DNA of 64,000 nucleotides from Enterococcus_D entomosocium (lineage in GTDB: Bacteria; Bacillota; Bacilli; Lactobacillales; Enterococcaceae): assembly GCF_030441895.1 (NCBI RefSeq), contig NZ_JARJAS010000023.1; one strand, written 5' to 3'. A program made the translations under genes and the position numbers. The notes under the pieces were generated by a model. It was given only the letters and a program-made list of their open reading frames with translations. It did no database searches and was not told the DNA's origin. Each line of letters opens with the position of its first letter. The first letter of the stretch is position 1. Positions 8,540 through 18,229 of the stretch are shown piece by piece.

Positions 8540-11500
8540 TTACTTGAAAATTACATTTCCATTTCCTAATAATGCCTTCAGTTGTGTGACAAAGTTCGGC
8601 TCATCCGTTACCCAGTTTTCTTCTGCTAATAACACTTTTTTGCCACTACTTTCATAAAACATCACCACTGGAATATTTCCTTGATGCTGCTTCATTTCCT
8701 TCGACAATGCTTGCAGGTGCGACGTTTCGGCTTCAGCAGAAATCTTTAAGTAGCAAGTTTGTGGCGCAATTTTATTTTGAACGTTTTCTGCTAAGTCTAT
8801 TTTATCAGCAATGAGTTGGATTTCACCATTGTAACGACTTACCTCTACCTTTCCTTCAATATAGAGAACAGCATTTTCTTCGATCAAGGAACGCACTTGT
8901 CGATAAACGATGGGAAAAATCGTTACTGAAACTTCTTTGCTAGCATCCGTTCCTTCAACAAATGCCATCTGTTCGCCTTTTTTTGTACGTATCTCCCGAA
9001 TCTTGCGGACATACAAAAGGATGCGGACCCGTTCATTCGGAACCAGATCGGCAATATCGGTGATTTGTTTTAATTGATGCAATTTTTGAAACTGTTCTAC
9101 GGGATGGCCAGACAAATAAACACCTAAGTATTCTTCTTCCAAAGCCAGTTTCTCTTCCAGTTTGTAATCGGCAACGGCTTCTTCTTTTAAAGCCATGGTT
9201 TCTAAGAGATCCAAACTGCCGCCACTATAAGTAATATTTTGGATTTTCCCTTCTAGTTGGATCAATGCTTGTTTTCGATTAGGCGCAATCACATCGAATA
9301 CACCGATGCTCAAAAGCGGCAATAAATAGTCCAACTTTAACCACTTGCTGTTCCGCTGATTCAAGCGAAGTAAAAATTGATCCATGGACGTGAAATTGCC
9401 ATGCTCTTTTCGTTCTGTCAAAATGTCTTGGATCATGTCGCGCCGAATCCCTTTGATACTGCTGAACCCAAAGCGGATTTGTTTCTCATTTTGCAGTTGA
9501 AAACTAAACCCACTGGTATTGATCGATGGTGGCAATACTTCTACGCCATAACGTGCGGCTTCATTTAAGTATTCTTTCATTTTGCTTGCAGTATTGCGTA
9601 CCGAGTGCAAGATCGAAGCAAAAAAAGGGGCCGGATAGTGCACTTTCAAGTACGCCATTTGAAAGCCGATAAAGGAATAGGCAAACGCATGGGAACGGTT
9701 AAACCCATAGTTGGCGAAGCGCTCAATATAGTCATAGACCAAATTGGCGGTCTTCTCGTCATAATGATTGGCCAACGCACCTTGCACAAAATGGCGACGT
9801 TCTTCATCCAACACGTCTTTTTTCTTTTTACTGATTGCTCGCCGCAAAATATCTGCCTGTCCTAGGCTAAAACCAGCCATTTTGGAAGCTACTTGCATGA
9901 TCTGTTCTTGATAAACAATGATTCCGTAAGTGTTTTGCAAGATTGGAATCAAGCTGTCATCCGGATAAGAGACCCGCTCTTGTCCTTTTTTCCGCTTGAT
10001 AAAAGTATCAATATTTTGCATCGGTCCCGGGCGATACAAGGCATTGACTGCAGCAATGTCTTCGATACTTTCTGGCCCTAACTTGCGCAAGACATTGCGT
10101 ATTCCCGCTGATTCAAATTGGAAGATCCCTGCCGTCTCCCCTTTTTGAAACAAACGCAATGTTGCTGGATCATCAAGAGGAATCTCTTTTTGGGTTACGA
10201 TTTGTTGGCTGATTCGTTTGATACCTTTCAAGGTATTATCAATGATCGACAAGTTTCTCAAACCTAAAAAATCCATCTTCAATAGGCCAATGGCTTCCAC
10301 GTCATTCATGGTAAACTGGGTCAGCCAAATCCCATCGCTGCCTTCTTGCAAAGGCACCAAATCAAGCAGATTCTTGTCACTGATCACCACACCGGCGGCA
10401 TGGGTCGATACGTGACGGGGCAGTCCTTCTAAGATTTTGGCGACTTGAAACATTACTTGATTCCGCTCATTGAACGAAACCAGCTCTCGCAGCTGATTGG
10501 ATTGTTCATAAGCAAGATCTAAGGTCATTTTCAAGGCATTGGGGATGGCTTTTGACCAGCGATTAGCTTCACTTTGCGAGAGACCAAAGACCCGAGAAAC
10601 ATCTCGCAAAACCATTTTGGCCGCCATGGTACCAAACGTGGCAATCTGTGCCATATATTCTTGCCCATATTTTTGGCGTACATACTGTAAAATCTCGTCT
10701 CTGCGATTGTCAGGAATATCTAAATCAATATCAGGCATCGTGTAACGTTCTGGATTCAAGAATCGTTCAAACAAAAGATCGTATTTGATTGGATCCACGT
10801 CGGTGATAGATAAAACATACGCCACCAGTGCTCCGGCAGCGGATCCCCGTCCAGCTCCGGTAACGATTTCTTGTTGGTGGGCAAAGTCCATGACGTCCCA
10901 AATAATCAAGAAGTAATCATCAAAGCCCATCTTATGGATGACAGACAACTCATAATCCAAACGCTGTTCGTACGCCGATGTAACGTGAGCAACACGCTGA
11001 GGCAGACGTTCAAAACAAATTTTGCGCAAATAGTCCGCGGCGCTTTCTTCTTGTGCTAATGGGTAATGAGGCAATAGCCGCTGATGCAGCGGCAGATCGA
11101 CAGCGCATTCAGCTGCAATCCGCTGATTATTCATCAATGCCTGAGACGCTTCGCCAAATACAGCCGTAAGTTGGTCTGCCGGTTGTAGAAAAAACTGCGT
11201 AGTCGCTTGCTCTTTTGCCTGACGAAAGTCTTCAATTTGCGAGCCCTCTTTGATATGGGTCATCACTTTGACTGCAAAGGCTTCTTCTTGTGCTAAAGCC
11301 GCGATTGGTTGATACGCACATGGGGCAATGTTTTGCTCGTTAAACCAAGCGATCGTTTCTGGATCTAGCCCTTTGCTAGTAATCCCTAAAAACAAGCTCT
11401 CAGAATCAAATTTATGGCTGATTGCTCGCAGTGCTTCTTGATTGGCTTCTAGATCATCGTGCTGAGAAGGCAGAAACCCCTCGCCTTCAGGCAGCAAACC

Positions 11501-11851
11501 AAAGAGATCCTGCAAAGAATCACAAGCAGCTAAATTCAACTGCTCGGTGATCATTTTTTCACTTGATAAACGCATCAAGGTTTGATAGCCCTTGAGGTTT
11601 TTTGCAAATACGTACAATGGAAAGGACATTGATCCCTCTCCGAAGGTACAGTCGAACAAAGCGCCAAAAATCGGCTTGATGCCCTGTGCTAGGCATTGTT
11701 GATAAAACTCGACCGCGCCATAGAGAACATTATGATCGGTCAGCCCCAATGTCTGATAGCCCATCTTTTTGGCTTGCTCTATATAGTGAGGAATTTTGAT
11801 CGTACTTTGCAGCAACGAATAGGCGCTTAAGGTGGTGAGCTGTGAATACAT
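8540..11851 (-). CDS. dnaE: DNA polymerase III subunit alpha, DnaE
   Basis: Replicative polymerase of 1103 residues, the DnaE type used with PolC in Firmicutes for primer extension and lagging-strand synthesis. Order: N-terminal PHP domain, palm with catalytic acids in PDIDLDIPDNRR, fingers, helix-hairpin-helix region, C-terminal OB fold (about 955-1030). The PHP domain looks degenerate: the usual HLxVHS metal-binding start is QLTTLS here, so PHP proofreading is doubtful. An isolated gene, with no strong terminator seen after its stop. Confidence 0.96.
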   Translation of the reverse strand: MYSQLTTLSAYSLLQSTIKIPHYIEQAKKMGYQTLGLTDHNVLYGAVEFYQQCLAQGIKPIFGALFDCTFGEGSMSFPLYVFAKNLKGYQTLMRLSSEKMITEQLNLAACDSLQDLFGLLPEGEGFLPSQHDDLEANQEALRAISHKFDSESLFLGITSKGLDPETIAWFNEQNIAPCAYQPIAALAQEEAFAVKVMTHIKEGSQIEDFRQAKEQATTQFFLQPADQLTAVFGEASQALMNNQRIAAECAVDLPLHQRLLPHYPLAQEESAADYLRKICFERLPQRVAHVTSAYEQRLDYELSVIHKMGFDDYFLIIWDVMDFAHQQEIVTGAGRGSAAGALVAYVLSITDVDPIKYDLLFERFLNPERYTMPDIDLDIPDNRRDEILQYVRQKYGQEYMAQIATFGTMAAKMVLRDVSRVFGLSQSEANRWSKAIPNALKMTLDLAYEQSNQLRELVSFNERNQVMFQVAKILEGLPRHVSTHAAGVVISDKNLLDLVPLQEGSDGIWLTQFTMNDVEAIGLLKMDFLGLRNLSIIDNTLKGIKRISQQIVTQKEIPLDDPATLRLFQKGETAGIFQFESAGIRNVLRKLGPESIEDIAAVNALYRPGPMQNIDTFIKRKKGQERVSYPDDSLIPILQNTYGIIVYQEQIMQVASKMAGFSLGQADILRRAISKKKKDVLDEERRHFVQGALANHYDEKTANLVYDYIERFANYGFNRSHAFAYSFIGFQMAYLKVHYPAPFFASILHSVRNTASKMKEYLNEAARYGVEVLPPSINTSGFSFQLQNEKQIRFGFSSIKGIRRDMIQDILTERKEHGNFTSMDQFLLRLNQRNSKWLKLDYLLPLLSIGVFDVIAPNRKQALIQLEGKIQNITYSGGSLDLLETMALKEEAVADYKLEEKLALEEEYLGVYLSGHPVEQFQKLHQLKQITDIADLVPNERVRILLYVRKIREIRTKKGEQMAFVEGTDASKEVSVTIFPIVYRQVRSLIEENAVLYIEGKVEVSRYNGEIQLIADKIDLAENVQNKIAPQTCYLKISAEAETSHLQALSKEMKQHQGNIPVVMFYESSGKKVLLAEENWVTDEPNFVTQLKALLGNGNVIFK

Positions 11852-11931
11852 TGAAATCCCTCCAAAAATGAAAATTCTCTTTCTTTCTGCTAGTAAATAG
11901 ATTTGAAAAACAAAATGAAAAAGTGAAAATC

Positions 11932-11959
11932 TTTACAATAAATATTTTTGTGATAAACT
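11932..11959 (+). promoter_or_regulatory. Promoter of the DUF2929-like gene
   Basis: TTTACA (11932-11937), 16-bp spacer, TAAACT (11954-11959), 40 bp upstream of the ATG. Confidence 0.5.
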
Positions 11960-11998
11960 AAAGTCGAAATGGAAGATACGCAGAAAAGAGGTGTCGTC

Positions 11999-12181
11999 AT
12001 GCGTTACCTAGTCACTTTATTTTGGACTTTTGTATTAGGTCAAGTCGTTGGCTATCTAGGCAGCTCACTTGCTGGAGCAACTTATGATTTTCAATTAACT
12101 TCAATCATCTCTTTGGTCACAGGTGTGGTGATCATTCTTGTTGGTATTATCGCACCAGCGCCTGAAAAGACAAGCCATTAA
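11999..12181 (+). CDS. Small membrane protein, YjzD-like (DUF2929)
   Basis: 60-residue protein with two hydrophobic segments (about 3-22 and 31-50) and a short charged tail APEKTSH. The size and pattern fit the DUF2929/YjzD family of small Firmicute membrane proteins, of unknown function. I chose MRYLVTLFW as start because GAGGTG lies 7 nt before it; the frame is open ten codons earlier without a ribosome site. It sits alone between dnaE (divergent) and a bidirectional terminator. Confidence 0.75.
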   Translation: MRYLVTLFWTFVLGQVVGYLGSSLAGATYDFQLTSIISLVTGVVIILVGIIAPAPEKTSH

Positions 12182-12222
12182 AAAAAAACCAGTTACCTTT
12201 ATTGTAACTGGTTTTTTTTTCT
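12181..12222. terminator. Bidirectional terminator
   Basis: Perfect hairpin ACCAGTTAC / GTAACTGGT flanked by A8 and T9, between two convergent genes, so it can work on both strands. Confidence 0.92.
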
Positions 12223-12228
12223 TTTCAA

Positions 12229-13434
12229 CTATTCACTGATGTCCGTTTTACGTAAGCTTTTACGGAAATTAAATCCTGAGATAAAAATATTGATCAGTAC
12301 AAACCCGCTCGTCACCCAAAAGACGGCTGGATAACCAAAACCGGCTGCCACCGTTGAGCCGACCATCGGACCTAACACTTGCCCAAAGTTGGAGAACATT
12401 TGGTTGTAGCTATAGATACGGCTGACCCCTTCCATTGGAGTGATCTTGCTGATCAGTGTATTGATGGACGGCATCAAGGCACCGGTAGAAAAACCAAGCA
12501 AGAAGCGCAACACGCCTAGTTGAAACGGAGTAGAGACAAAGCCCATCGGAATAAAACAGAAAAATGACAGTACTAAGCCCCCCAACAGCACTTTGTGATT
12601 GCCATAACGATCACCGATTTTGCCTAAAAACGGCGAGGAGATAATCGCTGAAACACCGGCAACAGAGACGATCAATCCGCTGACGAACAAAATATTGCCC
12701 GTATCCCCGCTTAAATCACGAATATACAATGTGAGGATCGGACTGATGCTCGTTACACCTAGCTGTAAAATCAGGGAAGTAATAAACAAGCCAACAAGCA
12801 ACTGCATATTTTTGATTTGACCAAAAATTTCTTTAATGGAAAGCAGATCGCCCTTTTCAACTGGCTCAAAATCTTCTTGAACGAGAAAAATCGTAAGCAA
12901 CAGCGTGATTAGTAGAACAACGCCTGTGATAATAAAGACATTTTTCATGCCAAACCATTGCGCCAACGCCCCACCCATCGAAGGACCAATCAAATTCCCT
13001 GCGATGGCTCCTGTAGCCAATGTCCCAAGCGCCCAACCGCTTTTTTCTCGAGGCGCCTGCGAAGCGATCAACGCAGTCGCATTTGGAATATACCCCGATA
13101 AAATTCCGGTAAAGAAACGCATGATCAATAACCAATAGACATTCGGTACAAAAGCCAAAGAACCCATCGTCACTGTCATCCCCGCAGCCGCGCGAATCAT
13201 CATTAAACGACGACCTTTTTGGTCTGCTAGATTTCCCCAAACTGGAGCAATGATAGCCGCCGCAAACGCCGTTACTGAGATTGCTAATCCAGAAAACAAC
13301 TCAATTTGACTCTCTGGAGCGCCTAACTCTTCTATATATAAGGGAATGAATGGCATGACAAGACTAAAACTGGCACCCGTAAAAAAACAACCTACCCATG
13401 AAATCAGTAGATTTCGTTTCCAATCAATCTTCAT
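12229..13434 (-). CDS. MFS multidrug exporter, PmrA-like
   Basis: Twelve-helix proton-driven exporter of the DHA1 group, 401 residues. The N-terminal pattern WKRNLLISWVGCFFTGASFS, the GRR.MMIRA loop after helix 2-3 (motif A region GNLADQKGRR) and the helix-5 GxxxGPxxGG signature (IGPSMGGALAQ) resemble pneumococcal PmrA and related fluoroquinolone/dye pumps. The substrate is not known. It is a single-gene unit with its own promoter, and it converges with the small membrane gene. Confidence 0.85.
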   Translation of the reverse strand: MKIDWKRNLLISWVGCFFTGASFSLVMPFIPLYIEELGAPESQIELFSGLAISVTAFAAAIIAPVWGNLADQKGRRLMMIRAAAGMTVTMGSLAFVPNVYWLLIMRFFTGILSGYIPNATALIASQAPREKSGWALGTLATGAIAGNLIGPSMGGALAQWFGMKNVFIITGVVLLITLLLTIFLVQEDFEPVEKGDLLSIKEIFGQIKNMQLLVGLFITSLILQLGVTSISPILTLYIRDLSGDTGNILFVSGLIVSVAGVSAIISSPFLGKIGDRYGNHKVLLGGLVLSFFCFIPMGFVSTPFQLGVLRFLLGFSTGALMPSINTLISKITPMEGVSRIYSYNQMFSNFGQVLGPMVGSTVAAGFGYPAVFWVTSGFVLINIFISGFNFRKSLRKTDISE

Positions 13435-13456
13435 TTACAAACCTTCTTTCACAAAT

Positions 13457-13484
13457 ACTATACCGTATCGTGAGTAATAATCAA
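13457..13484 (-). promoter_or_regulatory. MFS exporter promoter
   Basis: Minus strand: TTGATT (13479-13484), 16-bp spacer, TATAGT (13457-13462), about 25 bp before the start codon. It lies inside the short gap after the permease terminator, so the exporter is separately transcribed. Confidence 0.55.
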
Positions 13485-13485
13485 A

Positions 13486-13522
13486 TAAAAAATCTTTCTG
13501 CATTTAAAATACAGAAAGATTT
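13486..13522 (-). terminator. Purine permease terminator
   Basis: Minus-strand hairpin AATCTTTCTG / CAGAAAGATT (13512-13522 and 13491-13500) followed by a T-rich run. Confidence 0.85.
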
Positions 13523-13534
13523 TCATCATTAAAC

Positions 13535-14974
13535 TTAACTGATCAAAGCCAAAATGACAAAGTTCAGGATAAACAACGCATTGACGACCCAGATGATCGG
13601 AGACACTTCGTTGGCTTTTCCTTTCACTACTTTCACTAATGCATAGAAAATGAAACCAACAGCGATCCCATTTGAAATACTGTAAGACAAGCCCATAAAA
13701 ATGGACGCGAAGAAGGCTGGAACTGCTTCTTCTAGATCAGTCCACTTGATGTCCGCAAAAGAAGCCATCATCATTACCCCAACCAAGATCAACGCCGGTG
13801 CTGTCGCTTGTGCGGGAACGATTGAGATCAGTGGAGAAAAGATACTGCTGATCGCAAAGAGTGCTGCCACCACAACGGAAGTCAAGCCCGTGCGTCCACC
13901 AGCACCGATGCCAGCTGCTGATTCCACATAAGTCGTTGTATTTGAGGTCCCTACGATGGCCCCTACAGAAGTGGCTACGGCATCTGCAAAAAGAGCCTTA
14001 TCCATCTTCGTATTCAACCCATTACTGTTTTCAACCGCTTCTTCATCTTTTTTCGAAAAGATCCCAGTACGACGTCCGGTCCCAATAAAGGTACCGATCG
14101 TATCAAAGACATCTGATAAACTAAACGCTAAAATCGTCATGATTACTTGAGGGATTTTGGCAGAATCACTGAATAATGAGCCCATTCCTTCAGAGCCAAA
14201 CGCAGCCCCAAAGGTGATGCCTAGTTCGCTGATGGAACTTCCTAATGAATTCCCGTGCCAATCAATGGCACTTAAATCCACCACACCCATCAAAATACCA
14301 ATGATCGTCGTTCCTAAAATACCAAAAATAATTGCCCCACGAACATTTTTCACCACTAATAAAGTAGTCACTACTAAACCAATCACTGCTAACAAAACAG
14401 GTGCATTATTGAAATTCGCCAAAGCTGGGACGATCCCCCCATTAAAATTAGCACTCACGATCGTCTCACCGTCGACAACTGAACCCGTCACTGCGGCAGT
14501 GTCTGCACTGAAGTTTAGCAAGTTGGCATTTTTGATCCCTACATAAGCCACAAAGATCCCGATCCCGCCGCCGATTGCATGCTGCATGCTTTCTGGAATC
14601 GCATGAATGATCATTTTTCTGATTCGAGTCACCGTGATAAAAATGTTGATCAGGCCGCAGATGAAAACCATCGCTAATGCTTGCTGCCACGTATACCCCA
14701 AACCAAAAACAACGGTAAAGGTGAAGAATGCATTAAGTCCCATTCCAGGCGCTTGCGCGTAAGGCACATTTGCAAATAAGCCCATGATCAGGGTACCAAT
14801 CACTGAAGCGATGATTGTTGCTAAGAAAACAGCTTGAAACGGCATGCCTGCAGCAGATAAAATCGTCGGATTCACAAACAAAATATAACTCATCGCGAAG
14901 AAGGTGGTGACCCCAGCCATCACTTCTGTGGAAACCGTCGTTTTATTCTCCTTTAATTTGAAAAACTTTTCCAT
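13535..14974 (-). CDS. NCS2 purine permease (AzgA/PbuG/PbuO type)
   Basis: Membrane transporter for hypoxanthine/guanine or adenine, 479 residues, 12-14 hydrophobic segments. Family markers: N-terminal amphipathic MEKFFKLKENKTTVSTEV, QAPGMGLNAFFTF (helix 3 binding region), and GTSNTTTYVESAAGIGAGGRTGL in the second half. The ATG is chosen because AGGAG lies 11 nt upstream; an earlier in-frame GTG overlaps that site. A paired PurBox operator about 125 bp upstream indicates control by PurR, fitting a purine salvage role. Which base it prefers is not visible. Confidence 0.9.
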   Translation of the reverse strand: MEKFFKLKENKTTVSTEVMAGVTTFFAMSYILFVNPTILSAAGMPFQAVFLATIIASVIGTLIMGLFANVPYAQAPGMGLNAFFTFTVVFGLGYTWQQALAMVFICGLINIFITVTRIRKMIIHAIPESMQHAIGGGIGIFVAYVGIKNANLLNFSADTAAVTGSVVDGETIVSANFNGGIVPALANFNNAPVLLAVIGLVVTTLLVVKNVRGAIIFGILGTTIIGILMGVVDLSAIDWHGNSLGSSISELGITFGAAFGSEGMGSLFSDSAKIPQVIMTILAFSLSDVFDTIGTFIGTGRRTGIFSKKDEEAVENSNGLNTKMDKALFADAVATSVGAIVGTSNTTTYVESAAGIGAGGRTGLTSVVVAALFAISSIFSPLISIVPAQATAPALILVGVMMMASFADIKWTDLEEAVPAFFASIFMGLSYSISNGIAVGFIFYALVKVVKGKANEVSPIIWVVNALFILNFVILALIS

Positions 14975-15094
14975 GTTATGTTTCACTCCTGAACTTTAAT
15001 CGTTTCTATGAAAAGAAAAATGAATAATTGCGCTTTTCATCGAACAATTACAAATTATAAGGGAATAATTTTCGCTTTTCAAACCTTTTTCCGA

Positions 15095-15130
15095 ATAAAA
15101 CGAACCAAAAAAGTTTAATGTTCGTGTTTT
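15095..15130 (-). promoter_or_regulatory. Paired PurBox (PurR operator)
   Basis: Two PurBox-like motifs face each other: CGAA at 15101-15104 and TTCG at 15121-15124 separated by 16 bp. The minus-strand box AACACGAACATTA matches the Bacillus PurR consensus closely. In B. subtilis PurR binds such inverted CGAA pairs at 16-17 bp spacing and is released by PRPP. A further CGAACAATTA sits at about 15040. Confidence 0.75.
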
Positions 15131-15234
15131 GCTTTGTAGCTATTATGAAAACTTATCGAAAACTTACTTGTATTGTGAAATGACAGAAATATGTTACACT
15201 TAAGCCACTACCATAAGAGAATGGAGCGAGTCTT

Positions 15235-16038
15235 TTGAAACCAAAAATCATCGCCATTGATTTAGATGGCACAACCTTAAATACTGAATCCCAACTTTCC
15301 CCTCGCACACGTGAGGTACTGGTTCGCGCCACCAAAGCGGGACACTTTGTTACCATCGCTACAGGAAGACCTTTTCGTATGAGTGATCAATTCTATAAAG
15401 AATTGGCGCTCACAACACCAATGGTCAATTTTAACGGTGGGTTGGTCCATAAACCTCGACAAGTATGGGCAAATGAAATGGAGCACTCGATCTCTCGAGA
15501 AATTGCGTTTGAGCTCATGGCACAAAAAGAGCAATTGGGGCTGACATTTGTCGCAGCAGAAAATCGCGAAACCTTTTTCATTGATGATTTAAACGGATTT
15601 GATCAACACTTTTTCTTTTCGGGTAATGCTTCCGAAAAAAATCTATTAGCAAATTTAAAAACGGATCCCACTTCATTACTGGTGAAAACCGAAAATGAAT
15701 TAGCAGAATCTGTTTCTTTACGTATCAAGGATCAATTTGACGATGCAGTCGATGTTCGCACGTGGGGCGGGCCTCAAGCCATCTTAGAGATCGTACCAAA
15801 AGGGGTCCATAAAGCACTTGGTCTTTCGGTGATCGCGGATTCTTTGTCTTTGGATCGGCAAGATATCATCGCTTTTGGTGATGAACACAATGATTTGGAG
15901 ATGCTGGATTATGCGGGTTGGGGCGTTGCTATGGCAAATGGCACGCAACAATTAAAATCAATCGCCAATGATGTTACTGACAAAACCAATGCGGAAGATG
16001 GCATGGTCGATTACTTGGAAAAATATTTAGGTCTATAA
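15235..16038 (+). CDS. Cof-type HAD phosphatase
   Basis: HAD-superfamily sugar/nucleotide phosphatase of 267 residues, Cof/YxeH subfamily. Motif I AIDLDGTT with nucleophile Asp about 8, motif II ATGRP, Lys in motif III region, motif IV FGDEHNDLEML. A C2-type cap lies between. The start is TTG, eight to nine bases after GGAG; no ATG gives the conserved N-terminus. The natural substrate cannot be read. It is a single gene ending in a shared terminator with asnB. Confidence 0.85.
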   Translation: MKPKIIAIDLDGTTLNTESQLSPRTREVLVRATKAGHFVTIATGRPFRMSDQFYKELALTTPMVNFNGGLVHKPRQVWANEMEHSISREIAFELMAQKEQLGLTFVAAENRETFFIDDLNGFDQHFFFSGNASEKNLLANLKTDPTSLLVKTENELAESVSLRIKDQFDDAVDVRTWGGPQAILEIVPKGVHKALGLSVIADSLSLDRQDIIAFGDEHNDLEMLDYAGWGVAMANGTQQLKSIANDVTDKTNAEDGMVDYLEKYLGL

Positions 16039-16078
16039 AAAAAGCCGATGCGGGATTGTCCGCATCAGCTTTTTTTTG
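16037..16078. terminator. Bidirectional terminator
   Basis: Hairpin AAAAAGC-GATGCGG / CCGCATC-GCTTTTT with A- and T-runs at both ends, between convergent HAD and asnB genes. Confidence 0.9.
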
Positions 16079-16092
16079 CTTCCATATTCAAA

Positions 16093-17988
16093 TCAAAGTG
16101 TTTCATAAACGATTTCTTTGGCTTCGGGAATCGATTCATCAATAAAGAATACTTTGTACCAGGTCAAGAATGTAAAGATCGTCCAGATTTTTCGCTGAAG
16201 ATTCGGTTTTCCTTGGCGATGGTCTTCTAGCATTTGCAAAATCGCTGTTTGATCAAAGAAGGTTGCTGCAAAGTCTGACTCAAAAAGGGCTTTAACTGCT
16301 TCATACCCTGTTCCTTCTTTCAGCCATGCCTTGATTGGTACAGGAAAGCCTAGCTTTTCACGGTTTGCCCATTCTTTTGGCAAATGACGGTTTGACGCTT
16401 GTCGAAACACATCTTTCGTATTGTTTTGATTGATCAAATATTTCGTCGGGATCGTTTGCGCCAGTTTTTGCATCTCGATATCCAGTAACGGAACCCGTAA
16501 TTCTAAAGAACTCGCCATGGACATTTTGTCTGCTTTTAACAAAATATCCTTCGGCATCCATTGATGAAGATCCAAATATTGCATCTTGTTGACCTCGTCT
16601 TTGAGACCATTGACTTTCTCATAATGAGGCGCAACGATTTCAGCAACAGATGGTCCTTTTTGATACGTTGGTTTTAAAAGCTGTAGTGCTTCCTCTTCTT
16701 CAAAGACCAGGGCTTGCCCGATAAAGAAGTCTTGGGCAGGTGCCGTTGCTTCATAAAGATGAATTCGACCATGGAAGTTTTTCATTTTGCCGATTTGACG
16801 CCCTAAACGAAAGCGGATGTTTTGCGGCAGTTTTTTCAAGCCTTGGGCAAAAACGCGAACCGCTTTAGAGTTTGTGTGGAAGCCATAGGCAGCATAACCG
16901 GCAAATAATTCATCTGCCCCTTCCCCAGATTGAACGACCCGTACTTGCTGTGCTGCTAGGTTGGCTAAAAAGTACAAAGGGACACAGCTTGGGTTAGAAT
17001 CCGGTTCGTCCAAGTGATACTGAATCAGCGGAAATGCCTCAAAGGACATTTCACCATCGATGACCGCTGCTGTGTTGTTCAAGCCGAGCTTTTCCGTCAA
17101 TTTGCGGGCTTCGATCGCTTCGTTGTAGGTTTTGTCATCAAACCCAATTGAAAATGAGTGATCTGGTCGCAAGACCGAGGCCACGTAACTTGAATCGACA
17201 CCACTGGATAAAAATGAGCCGACTTCAACATCACTGATTTGATGAGCGGCAATTGATTCTTGGACTGCTTGATCGATTTTATCGACCCATTCTTCTCTTG
17301 AATGATTTTCTTTCACTGAAAAATCTGCATCCCAGTACTGCTTGATCGTCAATCCCTGTTCATTAAACAGATAATAATGCCCTTCTTGCAAACGATGAAC
17401 GCCTTTAAAGAAGGTTTCTCCGTTCAAAGGCGAGTATTGGAACGTCAAATAAGGTTTCAACGCCTCCTGGTTTAATTCTTTCTTAAAATCTGGATGAGGC
17501 AAAAAGCTTTTGATTTCAGAGCCAAACATGAAACTGCCGTTCATTTGCGCATAGTAATACGGTTTGATGCCAAAGTGATCCCGCGCGCCGAAAAGCTCTT
17601 GTTTTTGAGTATCCCAGATGGCAAAAGCAAACATTCCCCGCAGGCGCTGCAACACATCAATCCCCCACTCTTCATAGCCATGTAAGACTACTTCGGTATC
17701 CGCATGGGTAGAAAAGACATGACCTGCTTGGATCAATTCCTCACGCAATACTTGAAAGTTGTAAATTTCACCATTAAAAATGATTACTTTTGTTCGATCC
17801 TCATTAAAAATTGGTTGTGAGCCACCTTCTAAGTCGATGATCGATAAACGACGAAACCCTAATGCCACTCGGTCGTCGGTAAATTTCCCTGAACTGTTTG
17901 GTCCGCGATGAACGATCCGGTCCATCATGCGTTCAATAATGATTTCTTTTTGGTCTTTTGAATTGACAAAGCCGACAATTCCGCACAT
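16093..17988 (-). CDS. asnB: Asparagine synthetase, glutamine-hydrolysing
   Basis: Makes asparagine from aspartate, ATP and glutamine-derived ammonia. The 631 residues consist of an N-terminal class II glutaminase domain (about 1-215) and a C-terminal synthetase domain with pyrophosphate loop SSGVDSSYVA. The start is fixed at MCGIVGFVN because Cys2 must become the N-terminal nucleophile; the open frame extends 32 codons further upstream across the promoter. A weak GGATG site precedes it. It converges with the HAD gene. Confidence 0.95.
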   Translation of the reverse strand: MCGIVGFVNSKDQKEIIIERMMDRIVHRGPNSSGKFTDDRVALGFRRLSIIDLEGGSQPIFNEDRTKVIIFNGEIYNFQVLREELIQAGHVFSTHADTEVVLHGYEEWGIDVLQRLRGMFAFAIWDTQKQELFGARDHFGIKPYYYAQMNGSFMFGSEIKSFLPHPDFKKELNQEALKPYLTFQYSPLNGETFFKGVHRLQEGHYYLFNEQGLTIKQYWDADFSVKENHSREEWVDKIDQAVQESIAAHQISDVEVGSFLSSGVDSSYVASVLRPDHSFSIGFDDKTYNEAIEARKLTEKLGLNNTAAVIDGEMSFEAFPLIQYHLDEPDSNPSCVPLYFLANLAAQQVRVVQSGEGADELFAGYAAYGFHTNSKAVRVFAQGLKKLPQNIRFRLGRQIGKMKNFHGRIHLYEATAPAQDFFIGQALVFEEEEALQLLKPTYQKGPSVAEIVAPHYEKVNGLKDEVNKMQYLDLHQWMPKDILLKADKMSMASSLELRVPLLDIEMQKLAQTIPTKYLINQNNTKDVFRQASNRHLPKEWANREKLGFPVPIKAWLKEGTGYEAVKALFESDFAATFFDQTAILQMLEDHRQGKPNLQRKIWTIFTFLTWYKVFFIDESIPEAKEIVYETL

Positions 17989-18034
17989 ATTTTCACATCC
18001 GTTTTCATAATCCATTTTCATTTTTCTAAAGTAA

Positions 18035-18068
18035 ATCATACCATAGAATTCAAGAGATACGATCTCTT
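18035..18068 (-). promoter_or_regulatory. asnB promoter with palindrome
   Basis: Minus strand: extended -10 TGGTATGAT (TATGAT at 18035-18040), 47 bp before the asnB start. A perfect 7-bp inverted repeat AAGAGAT-cgt-ATCTCTT (18052-18068) covers the -35 zone and could be a regulator site. No canonical -35 is visible. Confidence 0.5.
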
Positions 18069-18229
18069 TTTCAAAAAAATACAATCAATATATTTTTGCA
18101 CAAAACAAAATCTGAAGATAAACCTTATGATATCAAGGTTTCCAATCATCTCATACTCTCAATCTTACAAATTTGTTATCTAAGAAAATAGCTATCCTCA
18201 AAATTCTTAAGAAATTTTTTATGAATTCT

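Noticed and set aside
14987..15180. Purine riboswitch upstream of the permease
   Set aside because: No conserved three-way junction core; a paired PurBox explains control instead.
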